Assembly (NCBI GenBank): GCA_013816485.1
Contig: JACDEI010000001.1
Coordinates: 62,001-126,000, forward strand
Direction: 5' to 3'
DNA length: 64,000 nt
Source of the DNA: Planctomycetota bacterium
GTDB lineage: Bacteria; Planctomycetota; UBA11346
The position numbers and the translations under genes are program-made. Positions 1 to 7,745 of the stretch are shown here, one piece after another. The notes below the pieces were generated by a model. The model was given only the letters and a program-made list of their open reading frames with translations. It did no database searches and had not been told where the DNA came from. Position 1 is the first letter of the stretch, and every line of letters starts with the position of its first letter.

Positions 1-2
1 CG

Positions 3-548
3 CAGGCCCAGCAACCGCAGCAGCTCCAGCGTACGCTTGAGGTGGTGATGGCGTTGCGCCAACCGGTGATGCCGGTGGTGCTCGCCAGCGGCGAACGTGC
101 ATGGGTCGATGCCGAAGGCTGGCTGTTGCCCGGCTCGCTGCCCGGACCGTCGGTGCGTCGCCCGGTGCTGCGCGCGATCGAATGGGCCGGCATCGACGGC
201 GTGCGCTCCGCGTTGTCGTTGTGGAAACGCCTCGAACCGCAGATCGAACACGGGCTGGTCACCGACATCCACCTGCACGACGTACTCGACAAACGCGGTG
301 TGCAGCGTGGCGTGGTGCTCTACACCCGGCATGGCAGCCGCCTGATCTGGGGCCGCCCAGGCGAAGAGCGCTACGGTGTGCGTGAGGGGGACAAGGTCCG
401 CGACCTCATCCACACCATCCGTTCGCACGGCGACCTCGGGCGCATCGCCGCGGTCAACGTGCGGTTCAAGGAGCCCTTCTCCGAACTGCGTGCCGCCGTC
501 CTGCCGACCCAACTGCCAGGCGCACGGCCCGCACCGAGCCAACCATGA
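3..548 (+). CDS. ftsQ: Cell division protein FtsQ-like, C-terminal part (cut by window edge)
   Basis: The reading frame is open from the first bases of the window, so the N-terminus lies outside; about 181 residues are visible. An early segment (SGERAWVDAEGWLLPG) resembles the FtsQ beta-domain, where a short 'V-D-x-x-G' strand follows the POTRA domain, and a later hydrophilic beta-rich part ends with VNVRFKEPF. FtsQ is a single-pass divisome protein acting in the periplasm. The main support is context: the stop overlaps the start of an FtsA-like gene by 4 nt, the usual ftsQ-ftsA order. Sequence similarity alone is weak, so FtsQ is a family-level call. A GTG at 42 and an ATG at 48 are internal and probably not starts. 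Confidence 0.5.
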   Translation, partial: QAQQPQQLQRTLEVVMALRQPVMPVVLASGERAWVDAEGWLLPGSLPGPSVRRPVLRAIEWAGIDGVRSALSLWKRLEPQIEHGLVTDIHLHDVLDKRGVQRGVVLYTRHGSRLIWGRPGEERYGVREGDKVRDLIHTIRSHGDLGRIAAVNVRFKEPFSELRAAVLPTQLPGARPAPSQP

Positions 549-1912
549 GTGACGATCCGATCTCTTCCGTTTCTAACGCGGCACCTGCCACCACCGATCG
601 CCTGCGTGGTGGCCAGTGGTTCGGTCGGGTGGCCGAGATCGCGCGTGGCATCGGTCCGGGTCGCGCGCAAGTCGCCGGCCAAGCCCGCCGTCGCCAGGAC
701 ATTCTGCCCGAACACCTGGTGGTGATCGTGATGGTGTCGAGCCGTCGGGTCGGAGCCACGGTCGCCGCGCTGCATCCGACGCACGGCGACAAGGTCGTCG
801 CGCACAAGACCATCGACTGCGACTGGCACCGCCTGAGCCAGACTGGCAAACGCGAGGCGATGGCGGATGTCATCCGTCTGGCCTGCGATTCCGCGGGCGT
901 CGAGGCCTACTCCGTCTACGTGTCGATGACCGATGCGAGCGTGACCTCGCGCATGGCGGTCGGCTGGGCCGACCCCGGTGATGAGGTGGTGCTCAGCGAA
1001 CACGAACGCCTGTGGGCGCTGAAACGCGCGCGCGACCAGGCGACCGGCGCCGACCAAGAGCTGATCGATGCCATCCCGGTACACTGGACGGTGCGCGACC
1101 GCGACGGAGAACACGAGGTCGACGATCCGGTCGGCCAACGCGGTAGCCGGCTGACCTGTCAGGCGCTGCTGATCACCGCGCGTCGTGGCTACCGCGACGA
1201 ACTCGCTGATCTGATCGAGGGCCTTGGCCTGGAACTGGAAGGCATCATCGCCCAGCCGGTCGCGCTCTTCCGCGGCATCACTGGCGCACTGACACGCAAG
1301 GGCACCACCGTGGTCATCGACTGCGGCGCGCGCACCACCAGCGTGCTGGTGCGGCGTCAGGGCCGGCTGGTGCATGTCGAGACGCACGCCTTCGGCGGCG
1401 ACGACATCACCCGCCTGCTGGTGGAACGCCTCGACATCTCGGTGTCGCAGGCGGAAGACCTCAAACGCGACCTCGACCTTGGTCTGCGCCACGACGAACG
1501 CGATGGCCTCGCCGGCCAGCAGTTCATCTGGAGCGACGTACGTGAACGTCACCGCCTGATGGGTCCGGCGCTCAAGCTCGTCGGTGAGGAGCTCGACGGC
1601 TTCTTCCGGCAACGCGCTCAGGAGCTGCGCGATCACGGCCATCTGGTCCAGCATGGGCAGGTCCACTTGGTCGGCCGCGGCAGTTCGCTTGGTGGCCTGG
1701 CGCTGTTCCTGCGCGACATCTTCGGTCTGCCGGTCGTGCTCGGTTCCGGGCACAAGAATCGCGACCCGAGCGCGGAACTGGCGGACGTGCTGGTCAGCGG
1801 CTTGGTGTGCACCGCGGCGGACCTGCGCCGCACGCATCTGGCGGCCCAGACCTCACGCTTCCGCAAGACCGCGAGCGGCGTGTGGAGTTGGCTCACCCAC
1901 CAGATGGGCTGA
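545..1912 (+). CDS. ftsA: FtsA-like actin-fold cell division protein
   Basis: 455 residues, close to the usual FtsA size. The actin/Hsp70-type nucleotide signatures are visible: a second phosphate-binding strand near residue 260 (VVIDCGARTTSVLV) and a C-terminal glycine motif followed by a typical FtsA segment (GRGSSLGGLALFLRDIFGLPV). A SQAEDLKRD motif matches the FtsA 'EAExLKR' stretch. FtsA normally tethers FtsZ to the membrane; the C-terminal end (SGVWSWLTHQMG) could be an amphipathic membrane-targeting helix. The first 50 residues are a poorly conserved extension. It starts inside the stop of the FtsQ-like gene. No ftsZ follows; the next gene is convergent after 12 nt. PilM-like or another actin-fold protein is the alternative. 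Confidence 0.65.
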   Translation: MSDDPISSVSNAAPATTDRLRGGQWFGRVAEIARGIGPGRAQVAGQARRRQDILPEHLVVIVMVSSRRVGATVAALHPTHGDKVVAHKTIDCDWHRLSQTGKREAMADVIRLACDSAGVEAYSVYVSMTDASVTSRMAVGWADPGDEVVLSEHERLWALKRARDQATGADQELIDAIPVHWTVRDRDGEHEVDDPVGQRGSRLTCQALLITARRGYRDELADLIEGLGLELEGIIAQPVALFRGITGALTRKGTTVVIDCGARTTSVLVRRQGRLVHVETHAFGGDDITRLLVERLDISVSQAEDLKRDLDLGLRHDERDGLAGQQFIWSDVRERHRLMGPALKLVGEELDGFFRQRAQELRDHGHLVQHGQVHLVGRGSSLGGLALFLRDIFGLPVVLGSGHKNRDPSAELADVLVSGLVCTAADLRRTHLAAQTSRFRKTASGVWSWLTHQMG

Positions 1913-1924
1913 GGTCTCAGCGTC

Positions 1925-3508
1925 TCAGGTCACGTTGCTGGGCAGCACCACCAGCACGCTGAACCGTCCGTCCTTCACGCTCACCGCCACGGTGGTGCCG
2001 CCGAGCACCTTCACCAGCCGGCGCACCAGCGGCAGCCCCAGTCCGCAGTGTCCGCGTTCCACCGTGCGCGCGTTATCACCGCGCCAGAACGGTTCGAACA
2101 CTCGTTCAGCATCGGCGTGGCTGATGGTCGCGCCCTCATTGGTGAAAGTCAGACGGATGCGGCCGTCGCCCTGTTCGTGGCCGGCGACCTGGACCATGCT
2201 GTTGGGCGTGGCGTAGGCGACGGCGTTGCTCAGCAGGTTGCTGAACACCGCGCGCAGTTTGTCGCCGTCGGTGATCAGACTGAGCGCGGGTTCGAGCCGG
2301 CGTTCGAGGGTGATCTGCCGTGCCATCGCCGCGGGTTGGTGCAGCGCCCAGGTGCTGGCGAGGATCTCCTGCACCTCGACCGCCTGAGCGTGCGGTTTCT
2401 CCTGCCCGGCTTCGAGCCGCGTCAGCAGCAACAGGTTGTCGATCAAACCCTGGAGCAGGGTCATGGTGCCGAGGCCCTGGCGACAGAGTGCGGCGATCTC
2501 CGCGGGATCGCGCTCCTTCTGCAACGCCAACTCGAGCTTGGCACGCAGTCCGGCGAGGGGGGTGCGCAGTTCGTGGGCGACGTTGGCGGTGGTTTGCTGT
2601 TCGCGTGCCAGCGCGGCATCGACGCGCGCGAGCAGATCATTCAGGCGCGCCTGCACCGGTTGTAGTTCGCTCGGCAGGCCGGCGACCGCCACCTGCTGCG
2701 TGGCGGACCCCGGCGTGATGCCGGCGATGGCGTCGGTCATGCGCCGCACCGGAGCCAGCACGCGACCGGTGATGAACAGCACGACGGCGGTGACCAGGGT
2801 ACAGGCCAACAGCCACATGCCGACGAGCACCCACGCCTGACGACGGGCCTCGGCTTCGATCTCCGCCAACGGATAGACCACCACCAAGCGCGGATCGAGT
2901 TCTTCGAGCCAGGTGTAGAGCGCGTCGTTGCGCTGTTCGTTGCGTGCGGCGAAACGTTCAGCCAGTCGACGACCAGCGGGATCGCCTTCGCGTCGTGCAG
3001 GTCGATCGCCTGCTTCGGTCTCGCTGCGTCGTGGGCGATCACCATCACCACGACGCATGGCCAACGGGCGTAGATCGATCGCCTCGACCAGCACCAGCAC
3101 CGGGCCAAGGGTCGGATGTTCACGGCGCACCGCCTTGCCATCCGCCGGTGGCAGGGCGTGGACCCACCCGCTGTCCGGCGCTTGCGGCAGGGAATGCGCC
3201 AGCACGCGGCCATCACGTGTGACGAGGGCCCGCCACAGATCGGTGTCGTTGGGCAGGGATTGCGGCAGAAGTTCCGGCAACATACGCCCGTCGCGTTGCG
3301 CCAGCCATTGGCGTGCGAGCAGCCGCGGCATCACCGCGGCGGCGTAGCTACGCATGCTCGCCTCGGCACCTTGTCGGCGGAGCTTGGCACTGGCGAACCA
3401 CGCGACCGCACCGGCCACCGCCACCACCAGCGCGGTGGTGAGGATCACCGTCACCGCTAAGCGGCGACGCAGGCTGCCGCCCGGACGCACGCTCTCCGCC
3501 GCGCTCAT
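1925..3508 (-). CDS. Two-component sensor histidine kinase
   Basis: 527 residues. Two membrane helices (about 17-40 and 226-248) enclose a periplasmic sensor region of about 185 residues containing an Arg/Asp-rich stretch (about 152-180). A HAMP-like linker follows TM2, then the phosphoacceptor box AHELRTPLAGLR with His312, the N-box FSNLLSNAVAYA and a G-box HCGLGLPLVRRL. This is the QseC/CusS-type arrangement. It autophosphorylates and passes phosphate to the response regulator encoded just upstream, whose stop overlaps this start by 4 nt, so the two are co-translated. The signal sensed is unknown. Two secreted repeat proteins are divergent to this operon and could be targets. Confidence 0.88.
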   Translation of the reverse strand: MSAAESVRPGGSLRRRLAVTVILTTALVVAVAGAVAWFASAKLRRQGAEASMRSYAAAVMPRLLARQWLAQRDGRMLPELLPQSLPNDTDLWRALVTRDGRVLAHSLPQAPDSGWVHALPPADGKAVRREHPTLGPVLVLVEAIDLRPLAMRRGDGDRPRRSETEAGDRPARREGDPAGRRLAERFAARNEQRNDALYTWLEELDPRLVVVYPLAEIEAEARRQAWVLVGMWLLACTLVTAVVLFITGRVLAPVRRMTDAIAGITPGSATQQVAVAGLPSELQPVQARLNDLLARVDAALAREQQTTANVAHELRTPLAGLRAKLELALQKERDPAEIAALCRQGLGTMTLLQGLIDNLLLLTRLEAGQEKPHAQAVEVQEILASTWALHQPAAMARQITLERRLEPALSLITDGDKLRAVFSNLLSNAVAYATPNSMVQVAGHEQGDGRIRLTFTNEGATISHADAERVFEPFWRGDNARTVERGHCGLGLPLVRRLVKVLGGTTVAVSVKDGRFSVLVVLPSNVT

Positions 3509-4188
3509 CGTTCGCCCGGATCCACCGCCATCAGGTAGCCCTGACCGCGACGGGTGTGGATGAGTGGTGGCGCACCAGCGTCGCTGAGCTTGCGCCGCAG
3601 CTTGGCGATGAAGTGGTCGACGACGTTGGAGCTGGCGTCGTCATGGAAGGCGTAGACGTGCTCCCACAGTTCCGTGCGGCTGACCAGCGTGCCGGCACGG
3701 TGCATGAGGTATTCCACCAGCGCGTACTCGCGTGGCGTCAGCAACAGCGGCTTGCCGGCACACGTGGCGGTGTGCGTCGCGGTGTCGAGTCCCAGGCAGC
3801 CGACCGCGAGCGTCGGCTTCGGCTTGCCGTGCCGCCGCCGCACCAGCGACCGCGCGCGCGCCAAAAACTCCGGCAGCGCGAAGGGTTTGACCAAGTAGTC
3901 GTCGGCGCCGATGTCGAGCCCACGCACGCGGTCCTGCACGGTGTCGCGCGCGCTTACGATCAACACGGCGGGATGCCGTTCGCCATCACGCACACGCCGG
4001 AGCAATTCGAGACCATCCAGGCCAGAAAGATTCAAGTCGAGCACCAGCAGGTCGTAGTCGTTGGACTCGGCGTACCACAAGCCTTCCTCGCCATCGCCGG
4101 TGGCATCGACGGCATAACCGTCCTCGGTGAAGGCCTGCACCAGCGCCGTACGAATGGCGGTGTCATCTTCCACGACCAGGACGCGCAT
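3505..4188 (-). CDS. OmpR-family response regulator
   Basis: 227 residues with a receiver domain (1-115) and a winged-helix DNA-binding domain (about 130-222). The acidic pocket is Glu7-Asp8-Asp9, the phosphoacceptor is Asp51 (LLVLDLNLSG), and the conserved Lys101 sits in LVKPF. The effector domain has the OmpR/PhoB LTPREYALVEYL and RRGQGYL signatures. The gene is the first of a two-gene operon with the sensor kinase. It most likely binds DNA in the divergent region at 4189-4511. Targets are not shown by the sequence. Confidence 0.92.
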   Translation of the reverse strand: MRVLVVEDDTAIRTALVQAFTEDGYAVDATGDGEEGLWYAESNDYDLLVLDLNLSGLDGLELLRRVRDGERHPAVLIVSARDTVQDRVRGLDIGADDYLVKPFALPEFLARARSLVRRRHGKPKPTLAVGCLGLDTATHTATCAGKPLLLTPREYALVEYLMHRAGTLVSRTELWEHVYAFHDDASSNVVDHFIAKLRRKLSDAGAPPLIHTRRGQGYLMAVDPGER

Positions 4189-4233
4189 GAGTCCTCCTGC
4201 CGGATGCTAGCCCACGGAACATGAGGAATCCAT

Positions 4234-4427
4234 GAGCTTCGAGCTGCGAGCTACGAGCTACGAGTCAGTCCCTGGTGTGCCGAGGTCGCTGTCGCTCCCG
4301 CTCCCGCAGCGGCGAAGCCTCGCAGCGCGGGCGCAGCCCGCTCGGGGCGCGCTGCCGCAGGCGCGCTCGCAGCGCGTGGCCGTAGGCCCGCTCGAAACTC
4401 GCAGCTCGTAGCTCGCAGCTCGAAGCT
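4234..4427. repeat. Hyphenated inverted repeat with GAGCTNCGAGCTNCGAGC-type arms
   Basis: Left arm 4234-4264 and right arm 4398-4427 are imperfect reverse complements, each built from a short-period repeat (gagctacgagctgcgag-like). About 133 bp of G+C-rich sequence separate them. The element fills most of the 323-bp gap between the response regulator and the secreted repeat protein. Its layout (arms of 24-39 bp, 35-135 bp core) matches four other elements at 18.3, 21.4, 22.5 and 24.4 kb, though arm sequences differ. It could form a long cruciform or stem-loop; no transposase is present. Confidence 0.8.
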
Positions 4428-4511
4428 AAAAAAAAGGCCCTCACGTTCCCCTCATGTTCGCTCGGCAGGATCACCGCCGTACCCCGATGCGCACAGCGCA
4501 AGGAGCTTCCC

Positions 4512-4955
4512 ATGTCTCTGATCAACACCACCGGTCGCATCGCCAGCGTCGCCCTCGTAGCTCTGGCCTTCGCGCTGCCGGCGACCGCCGCCGATGGCAA
4601 CGGTCCGACCATCGACCGCGATCGGCGCGAACAGGTACGCGACCGTGCCGAAGATCGTCGCGATCACCGCGAGAACGCCCGCGACCGCGCCGAGAACCGC
4701 CAGGATCGCCGCGAAGATGGGCGCGACCATGCCGAGGATCGCCGCGACGCCCGCGAGGACGTGCGTGATGCTGCCCACGACGGTGGCAAGCGCGACAAGA
4801 TCGAAGATCGCCGCGACGCCCGCGAGGACGTGCGTGACCAGCGCGAAGACGTCCGTGATCGCCGCGAGGATGGGCGCGACCGCGCCGAGAACCGTCAGGA
4901 TCGTCGCGAAGGTGTGCGCGATCGCGCCGAGAATCGCCGCGATCGTCGGCGCTGA
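4512..4955 (+). CDS. Secreted, highly charged Arg/Asp/Glu repeat protein
   Basis: 147 residues. An N-terminal signal peptide (hydrophobic ALVALAFALPATA, cleavage after about residue 26) is followed by a mature part made almost only of Arg, Asp, Glu, Asn, Gln and Ala in an irregular RDRAEDRRD / REDVRDRRED pattern, which should be a long polar helix or disordered. A good Shine-Dalgarno (aaggag, 7 nt upstream) supports the start. It is divergent to the two-component operon and followed by another small secreted protein, so a periplasmic stress or buffering role under that system is a guess. No known domain is recognised. Confidence 0.65.
   Translation: MSLINTTGRIASVALVALAFALPATAADGNGPTIDRDRREQVRDRAEDRRDHRENARDRAENRQDRREDGRDHAEDRRDAREDVRDAAHDGGKRDKIEDRRDAREDVRDQREDVRDRREDGRDRAENRQDRREGVRDRAENRRDRRR
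4737..4837 (+). repeat. Direct repeat of 32 bp inside the charged-repeat gene
   Basis: Copies at 4737-4768 and 4806-4837 are identical over 32 bp and encode the same DRRDAREDVRD segment. Shorter degenerate copies of the gatcgccgcga core occur through the gene, consistent with growth by slippage or unequal exchange. Confidence 0.85.
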
Positions 4956-5035
4956 TGCTGATCGCCGCGCACGGAAGGTATGTGGCCATCCGTGCGCGGC
5001 GTGACTCTCAACCTCCATTCAATCAGGAGCACGTC

Positions 5036-5335
5036 ATGCGGCAGCTCTTCATCATTGGTCTTTTCCTCGTTCCGAGCGCGATGATCACGGCGGGCGATCA
5101 GAGCACCGCTGCGCATCGCCATGCGCAGATCCGCGAGTACCTCCAGGATCATCCAGAAGCACGGGCGAAGCTGAAGGAGTGGATCACGAACCACCCAGAA
5201 GCGCGTGGTCGCCTGAAGGAATGGCTCGCAGCCCATCCCGAAGCGAAGGCGCAACTGAAGGAACGCATCCGCGCGCACCTGGAGCAGCATCCCGAAGCGC
5301 GCGAACGGCTACGTGAACGTCGCCAACGTCAGTGA
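5036..5335 (+). CDS. Small secreted protein with HPEAR repeats
   Basis: 99 residues. The start at 5036 is chosen because a Shine-Dalgarno (aggagc) lies 6-7 nt upstream and the N-terminus (RQLFIIGLFLVPSAMITAG) is a signal peptide; the frame is open upstream but without such signals. The mature part holds four repeats of roughly 13-18 residues built on HPEARxxLKEW, predicted to be a charged helical rod. It follows the Arg/Asp repeat protein after 80 bp and may be co-transcribed. It resembles, in size and style only, periplasmic helical proteins such as Spy/CpxP. Function unknown. Confidence 0.65.
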   Translation: MRQLFIIGLFLVPSAMITAGDQSTAAHRHAQIREYLQDHPEARAKLKEWITNHPEARGRLKEWLAAHPEAKAQLKERIRAHLEQHPEARERLRERRQRQ

Positions 5336-5342
5336 TCATCTC

Positions 5343-5367
5343 GGGCCGCGGTCCGTACTGGCGGCCC
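5343..5367. terminator. Possible bidirectional terminator hairpin
   Basis: Arms gggccgc (5343-5349) and gcggccc (5361-5367) lie between the convergent ends of the HPEAR protein and the lipoate-ligase-like gene. There is no T-tract on either side, so this is only a weak candidate. Confidence 0.3.
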
Positions 5368-5386
5368 GCTGCGCGCGCCTGAGCCC

Positions 5387-6118
5387 CTAGGGACGTGGGC
5401 CGCGGCGCGCGACCACCCAGCCATCGTCGCCGTAGCGCACGCCACGGATGCGCTCGCGCGCGGCAAGTTCATCAGCGCTCCACTCGCCCGGCGTGAGCGT
5501 CTGTCCCAGGGCCGCGGCGAACGCTGCCGTCATCACGGCGCTAGCACGCTCAAACGTCAGGCCACAGCCACGTACCGCGTCGCCATCCCAGGGATTGCTC
5601 GCGAGCTTGAGCGAACCATGGATCAACACGCACTCACCGCGCACACGCCCGGCGCTGCCCAGGACCTTGCCGCCATCGCCATGCACTAGGTCATCCGTCG
5701 CTGGACTGGCGAAACAGCGCGGCTCGTCGCGGTAGCGGCGATCGCCGACGCTTTCCGCCTGCTGCTCCAACGTGGCGCCAGCGAGTTTCAATGTCGCCCG
5801 CAGCGCGCCGTGCAGCAGCGGATAACAGTCGCGCACCCGCTGCGGCCAGCCGTCGCGTCCGAGGGTGCCGACCAGGCAGTAGGTCACCTCGTGTTCGTGC
5901 CAGATCGCGCCGCCGCCGGTGATGCGCCGCACCAGTGGCATGCCCGCCGGCAGGTGGGGGGCGATGGCCGCGTGGTCCTGGAAGTAGCCCAAGGACACCG
6001 TCGCCGGGGTCCAGCGGTAGAGCCGTAGGGTCGCGGCCTGGGCGGATTCCAGCAGGGCCTCGTCCGCTGCCATCTGGGTCGGTCCGTCGGCATCCAGGAA
6101 GGGCAGCAGGCGCAGCAT
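5387..6118 (-). CDS. Lipoate-protein ligase A / octanoyltransferase LipM family protein
   Basis: 243 residues in the BPL/LplA/LipB catalytic fold. Diagnostic motifs are RRITGGGAIWHEHEVTYCL (the R-R-x-[TS]-G-G-G-x-x-x-H signature, residues 64-82) and KVLGSAGRVRG followed by HGSL (residues 151-170), which contains the conserved ligase lysine Lys151. Such enzymes attach octanoate or lipoate to a specific Lys of lipoyl domains. The start at 6118 gives a family-like N-terminus; the frame extends upstream but that part overlaps the promoter region of the divergent LysM gene. A possible substrate, the GcvH-like protein at 16721, lies in this window. Whether it uses free acid (LplA) or acyl-ACP (LipM) cannot be told. 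Confidence 0.8.
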   Translation of the reverse strand: MLRLLPFLDADGPTQMAADEALLESAQAATLRLYRWTPATVSLGYFQDHAAIAPHLPAGMPLVRRITGGGAIWHEHEVTYCLVGTLGRDGWPQRVRDCYPLLHGALRATLKLAGATLEQQAESVGDRRYRDEPRCFASPATDDLVHGDGGKVLGSAGRVRGECVLIHGSLKLASNPWDGDAVRGCGLTFERASAVMTAAFAAALGQTLTPGEWSADELAARERIRGVRYGDDGWVVARRGPRP

Positions 6119-6298
6119 GGCGGGCCGGTTGTGGCCTTTGCCGCAGCGCTGCAAGACGTGGAAGGGACTCCGGGCGTAGTTGTCTTCCGCCCCGGCGTGG
6201 CTAAGACCTGCGCCCTGTTGGACAAGTCGCCGCGTTGGTCCTTCGCCAGCGAGACCTGCCCACTGCTCCGGTGTGAACCGAAGAAAGAAGGGCATCTC

Positions 6299-7666
6299 AT
6301 GTCCAAAGATGTGGTCATCGCCGGCGTCATCGTCGCCGCCTGTCTCGGACTGGTCACCGTCGCCTTCGTCGTGCCGAAGCAGAAGAGCACAGGACCGGTG
6401 ATTGCGAGCAACGACGAGCCGCAGGATCCGACTGCGCCGGTGAGCGATCCGTTCGCTCCGCCAGGAAACGGCAACACCTTCACGCCGATCCCTGAGCCGC
6501 GCAATCCGTTCGCTCCGGGCAACTCGACCTATCCGCCGGGCGGGAACCCCACCAGCCCCGGCAGCAATCCGTTCCCGCCGCCGCTCCAACCGTTCACACC
6601 GGTCGAGCCGCCACCCGCACTGCCCACCGTCAGCGTAGCCAAGACCCACGTGGTCGGCAGTGGCGAGACGTTGGGCGAGATCAGCGCGAAGTACTACGGC
6701 ACGGCCAAGAACTGGAAGAAGATCGCCGAGGCCAACAAAGTCGACCCGAACGATCTGAAGGTCGGGCAGAAGCTCACCATCCCGGCTGCTGATCCGGTGG
6801 TCGCGGTCAACCAGACCTCGCCTGACTTGGCGAGCGGCGAGCGCACCTACACCGTCCAGAAGAACGACTCGTACTACTCGATCGCCAAGAAGGAGCTCGG
6901 CAGCGCTGCGCGCTGGAAGGAGCTGGAGAAGCTCAACGGCATCTCCTCAGAAGACCTGCGCGTCGGCAAGGTGATCAAGCTGCCGGCCAAGGCCGCAGCG
7001 GTCGATCCGCTGACACCCGCGCCAGAAGCGCCATCGGCGAACGATCCGAACGTGCACGTGGTCAAGGCTGGCGAGACGCTGAGCGACATCAGCAAGCAGC
7101 ACTACGGCACCACCACCAAGTGGAAGAAGATCGTCGACGCCAACCCCGGCATCGATCCCGAAGGCCTGAAGGTCGGCCAGAAGCTCAAGCTGCCGGAGAT
7201 CGCCGGCACCACGCCATCACCGACGCCCGGCAGTGGCGCACCGGCGGACAATCCCGCCGCGACCTACACGGTGAAGGCCGGTGAATTCCTCGAAGACATC
7301 GCGCTGAGCCAACTTGGCTCACGGGGCGCGTGGAAGAAGATCGTCGACGCCAACCCCGGCATCGACCCCAAACGCTTGCGCGTCGGTCAGAAGCTGGTGA
7401 TCCCAGGCAAGTCGGCGCCCGCTGAAACGCCGCCGGCTTCGACGCCGCCTCCGTTCGGCAGCCAGCCGAGTGGTTTCGGCAGTCAGCCGTCGAGCGGTTT
7501 CGGCAGTCAGCCGAGCGGTTTCGGCAGCCAGCCATCGAGCGGTTTCGGCAGCCAGCCGTCGGGTAGCGGTTCGAGTTATCCGCCGCCTGTCGGCACGCCG
7601 CCATCGGCTCCGGGCAGCAATCCCTTCAGCCTGTCGCCGTCATCCGGTTCGTCCGCGGTGCCGTGA
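6299..7666 (+). CDS. Membrane-anchored protein with four LysM domains
   Basis: 455 residues. The ATG at 6299 is preceded by gaaggg and begins a short cytoplasmic end plus one helix (about residues 5-24), probably an uncleaved anchor. A Pro-rich linker (about 35-115) leads to four LysM domains near residues 117-164, 180-226, 247-294 and 320-367, each with the T-x-G-E/D-x-L start and the VGQKLxIP end. The C-terminal 85 residues are low complexity with GFGSQPSS repeats. LysM binds peptidoglycan or other GlcNAc polymers, so it should sit on the periplasmic wall. No catalytic domain is present. Confidence 0.85.
   Translation: MSKDVVIAGVIVAACLGLVTVAFVVPKQKSTGPVIASNDEPQDPTAPVSDPFAPPGNGNTFTPIPEPRNPFAPGNSTYPPGGNPTSPGSNPFPPPLQPFTPVEPPPALPTVSVAKTHVVGSGETLGEISAKYYGTAKNWKKIAEANKVDPNDLKVGQKLTIPAADPVVAVNQTSPDLASGERTYTVQKNDSYYSIAKKELGSAARWKELEKLNGISSEDLRVGKVIKLPAKAAAVDPLTPAPEAPSANDPNVHVVKAGETLSDISKQHYGTTTKWKKIVDANPGIDPEGLKVGQKLKLPEIAGTTPSPTPGSGAPADNPAATYTVKAGEFLEDIALSQLGSRGAWKKIVDANPGIDPKRLRVGQKLVIPGKSAPAETPPASTPPPFGSQPSGFGSQPSSGFGSQPSGFGSQPSSGFGSQPSGSGSSYPPPVGTPPSAPGSNPFSLSPSSGSSAVP
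7454..7566 (+). repeat. Tandem repeat encoding (GFGSQPS)n
   Basis: About five degenerate copies of a 21-24 bp unit (ttcggcagycagccgwsg-like) encode alternating FGSQPSG and FGSQPSSG units at the C-terminus of the LysM protein. Such slippage-prone sequence probably varies in copy number between strains. Confidence 0.75.
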
Positions 7667-7692
7667 ACCAACGGTCGAACGACCAAACCACA

Positions 7693-7716
7693 ACGCCTGC
7701 CCGCTCGGGCAGGCGT
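7693..7716 (+). terminator. Hairpin after the LysM gene
   Basis: Perfect 10-bp stem acgcctgccc / gggcaggcgt with a 4-nt loop, 27 nt after the stop, nested in a longer accaaac...gtttggt pairing and followed by the short T-rich cgttgttt. It probably separates the LysM gene from the phosphatase gene that begins 30 nt later. Confidence 0.55.
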
Positions 7717-7745
7717 CGTTGTTTGGTGGCAGGAGAGCAGACGTG

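Noticed and set aside
371-1837. Long minus-strand ORF opposite the FtsA-like gene
   Set aside because: Composition is His/Arg/Gln-rich shadow sequence without domains; the plus-strand gene has clear actin-fold motifs.
4452-5018. Minus-strand 188-codon ORF coding a very hydrophobic Ala/Val/Ile repeat protein
   Set aside because: It is the complement of the Arg/Asp repeat gene, whose repeats read as hydrophobic on the other strand. The plus-strand gene has a signal peptide and a good ribosome site; this ORF has neither.
7454-7566. Possible CRISPR-like repeats
   Set aside because: Repeats are coding, directly adjacent and degenerate, with no unique spacers. No CRISPR array was seen anywhere in the window.
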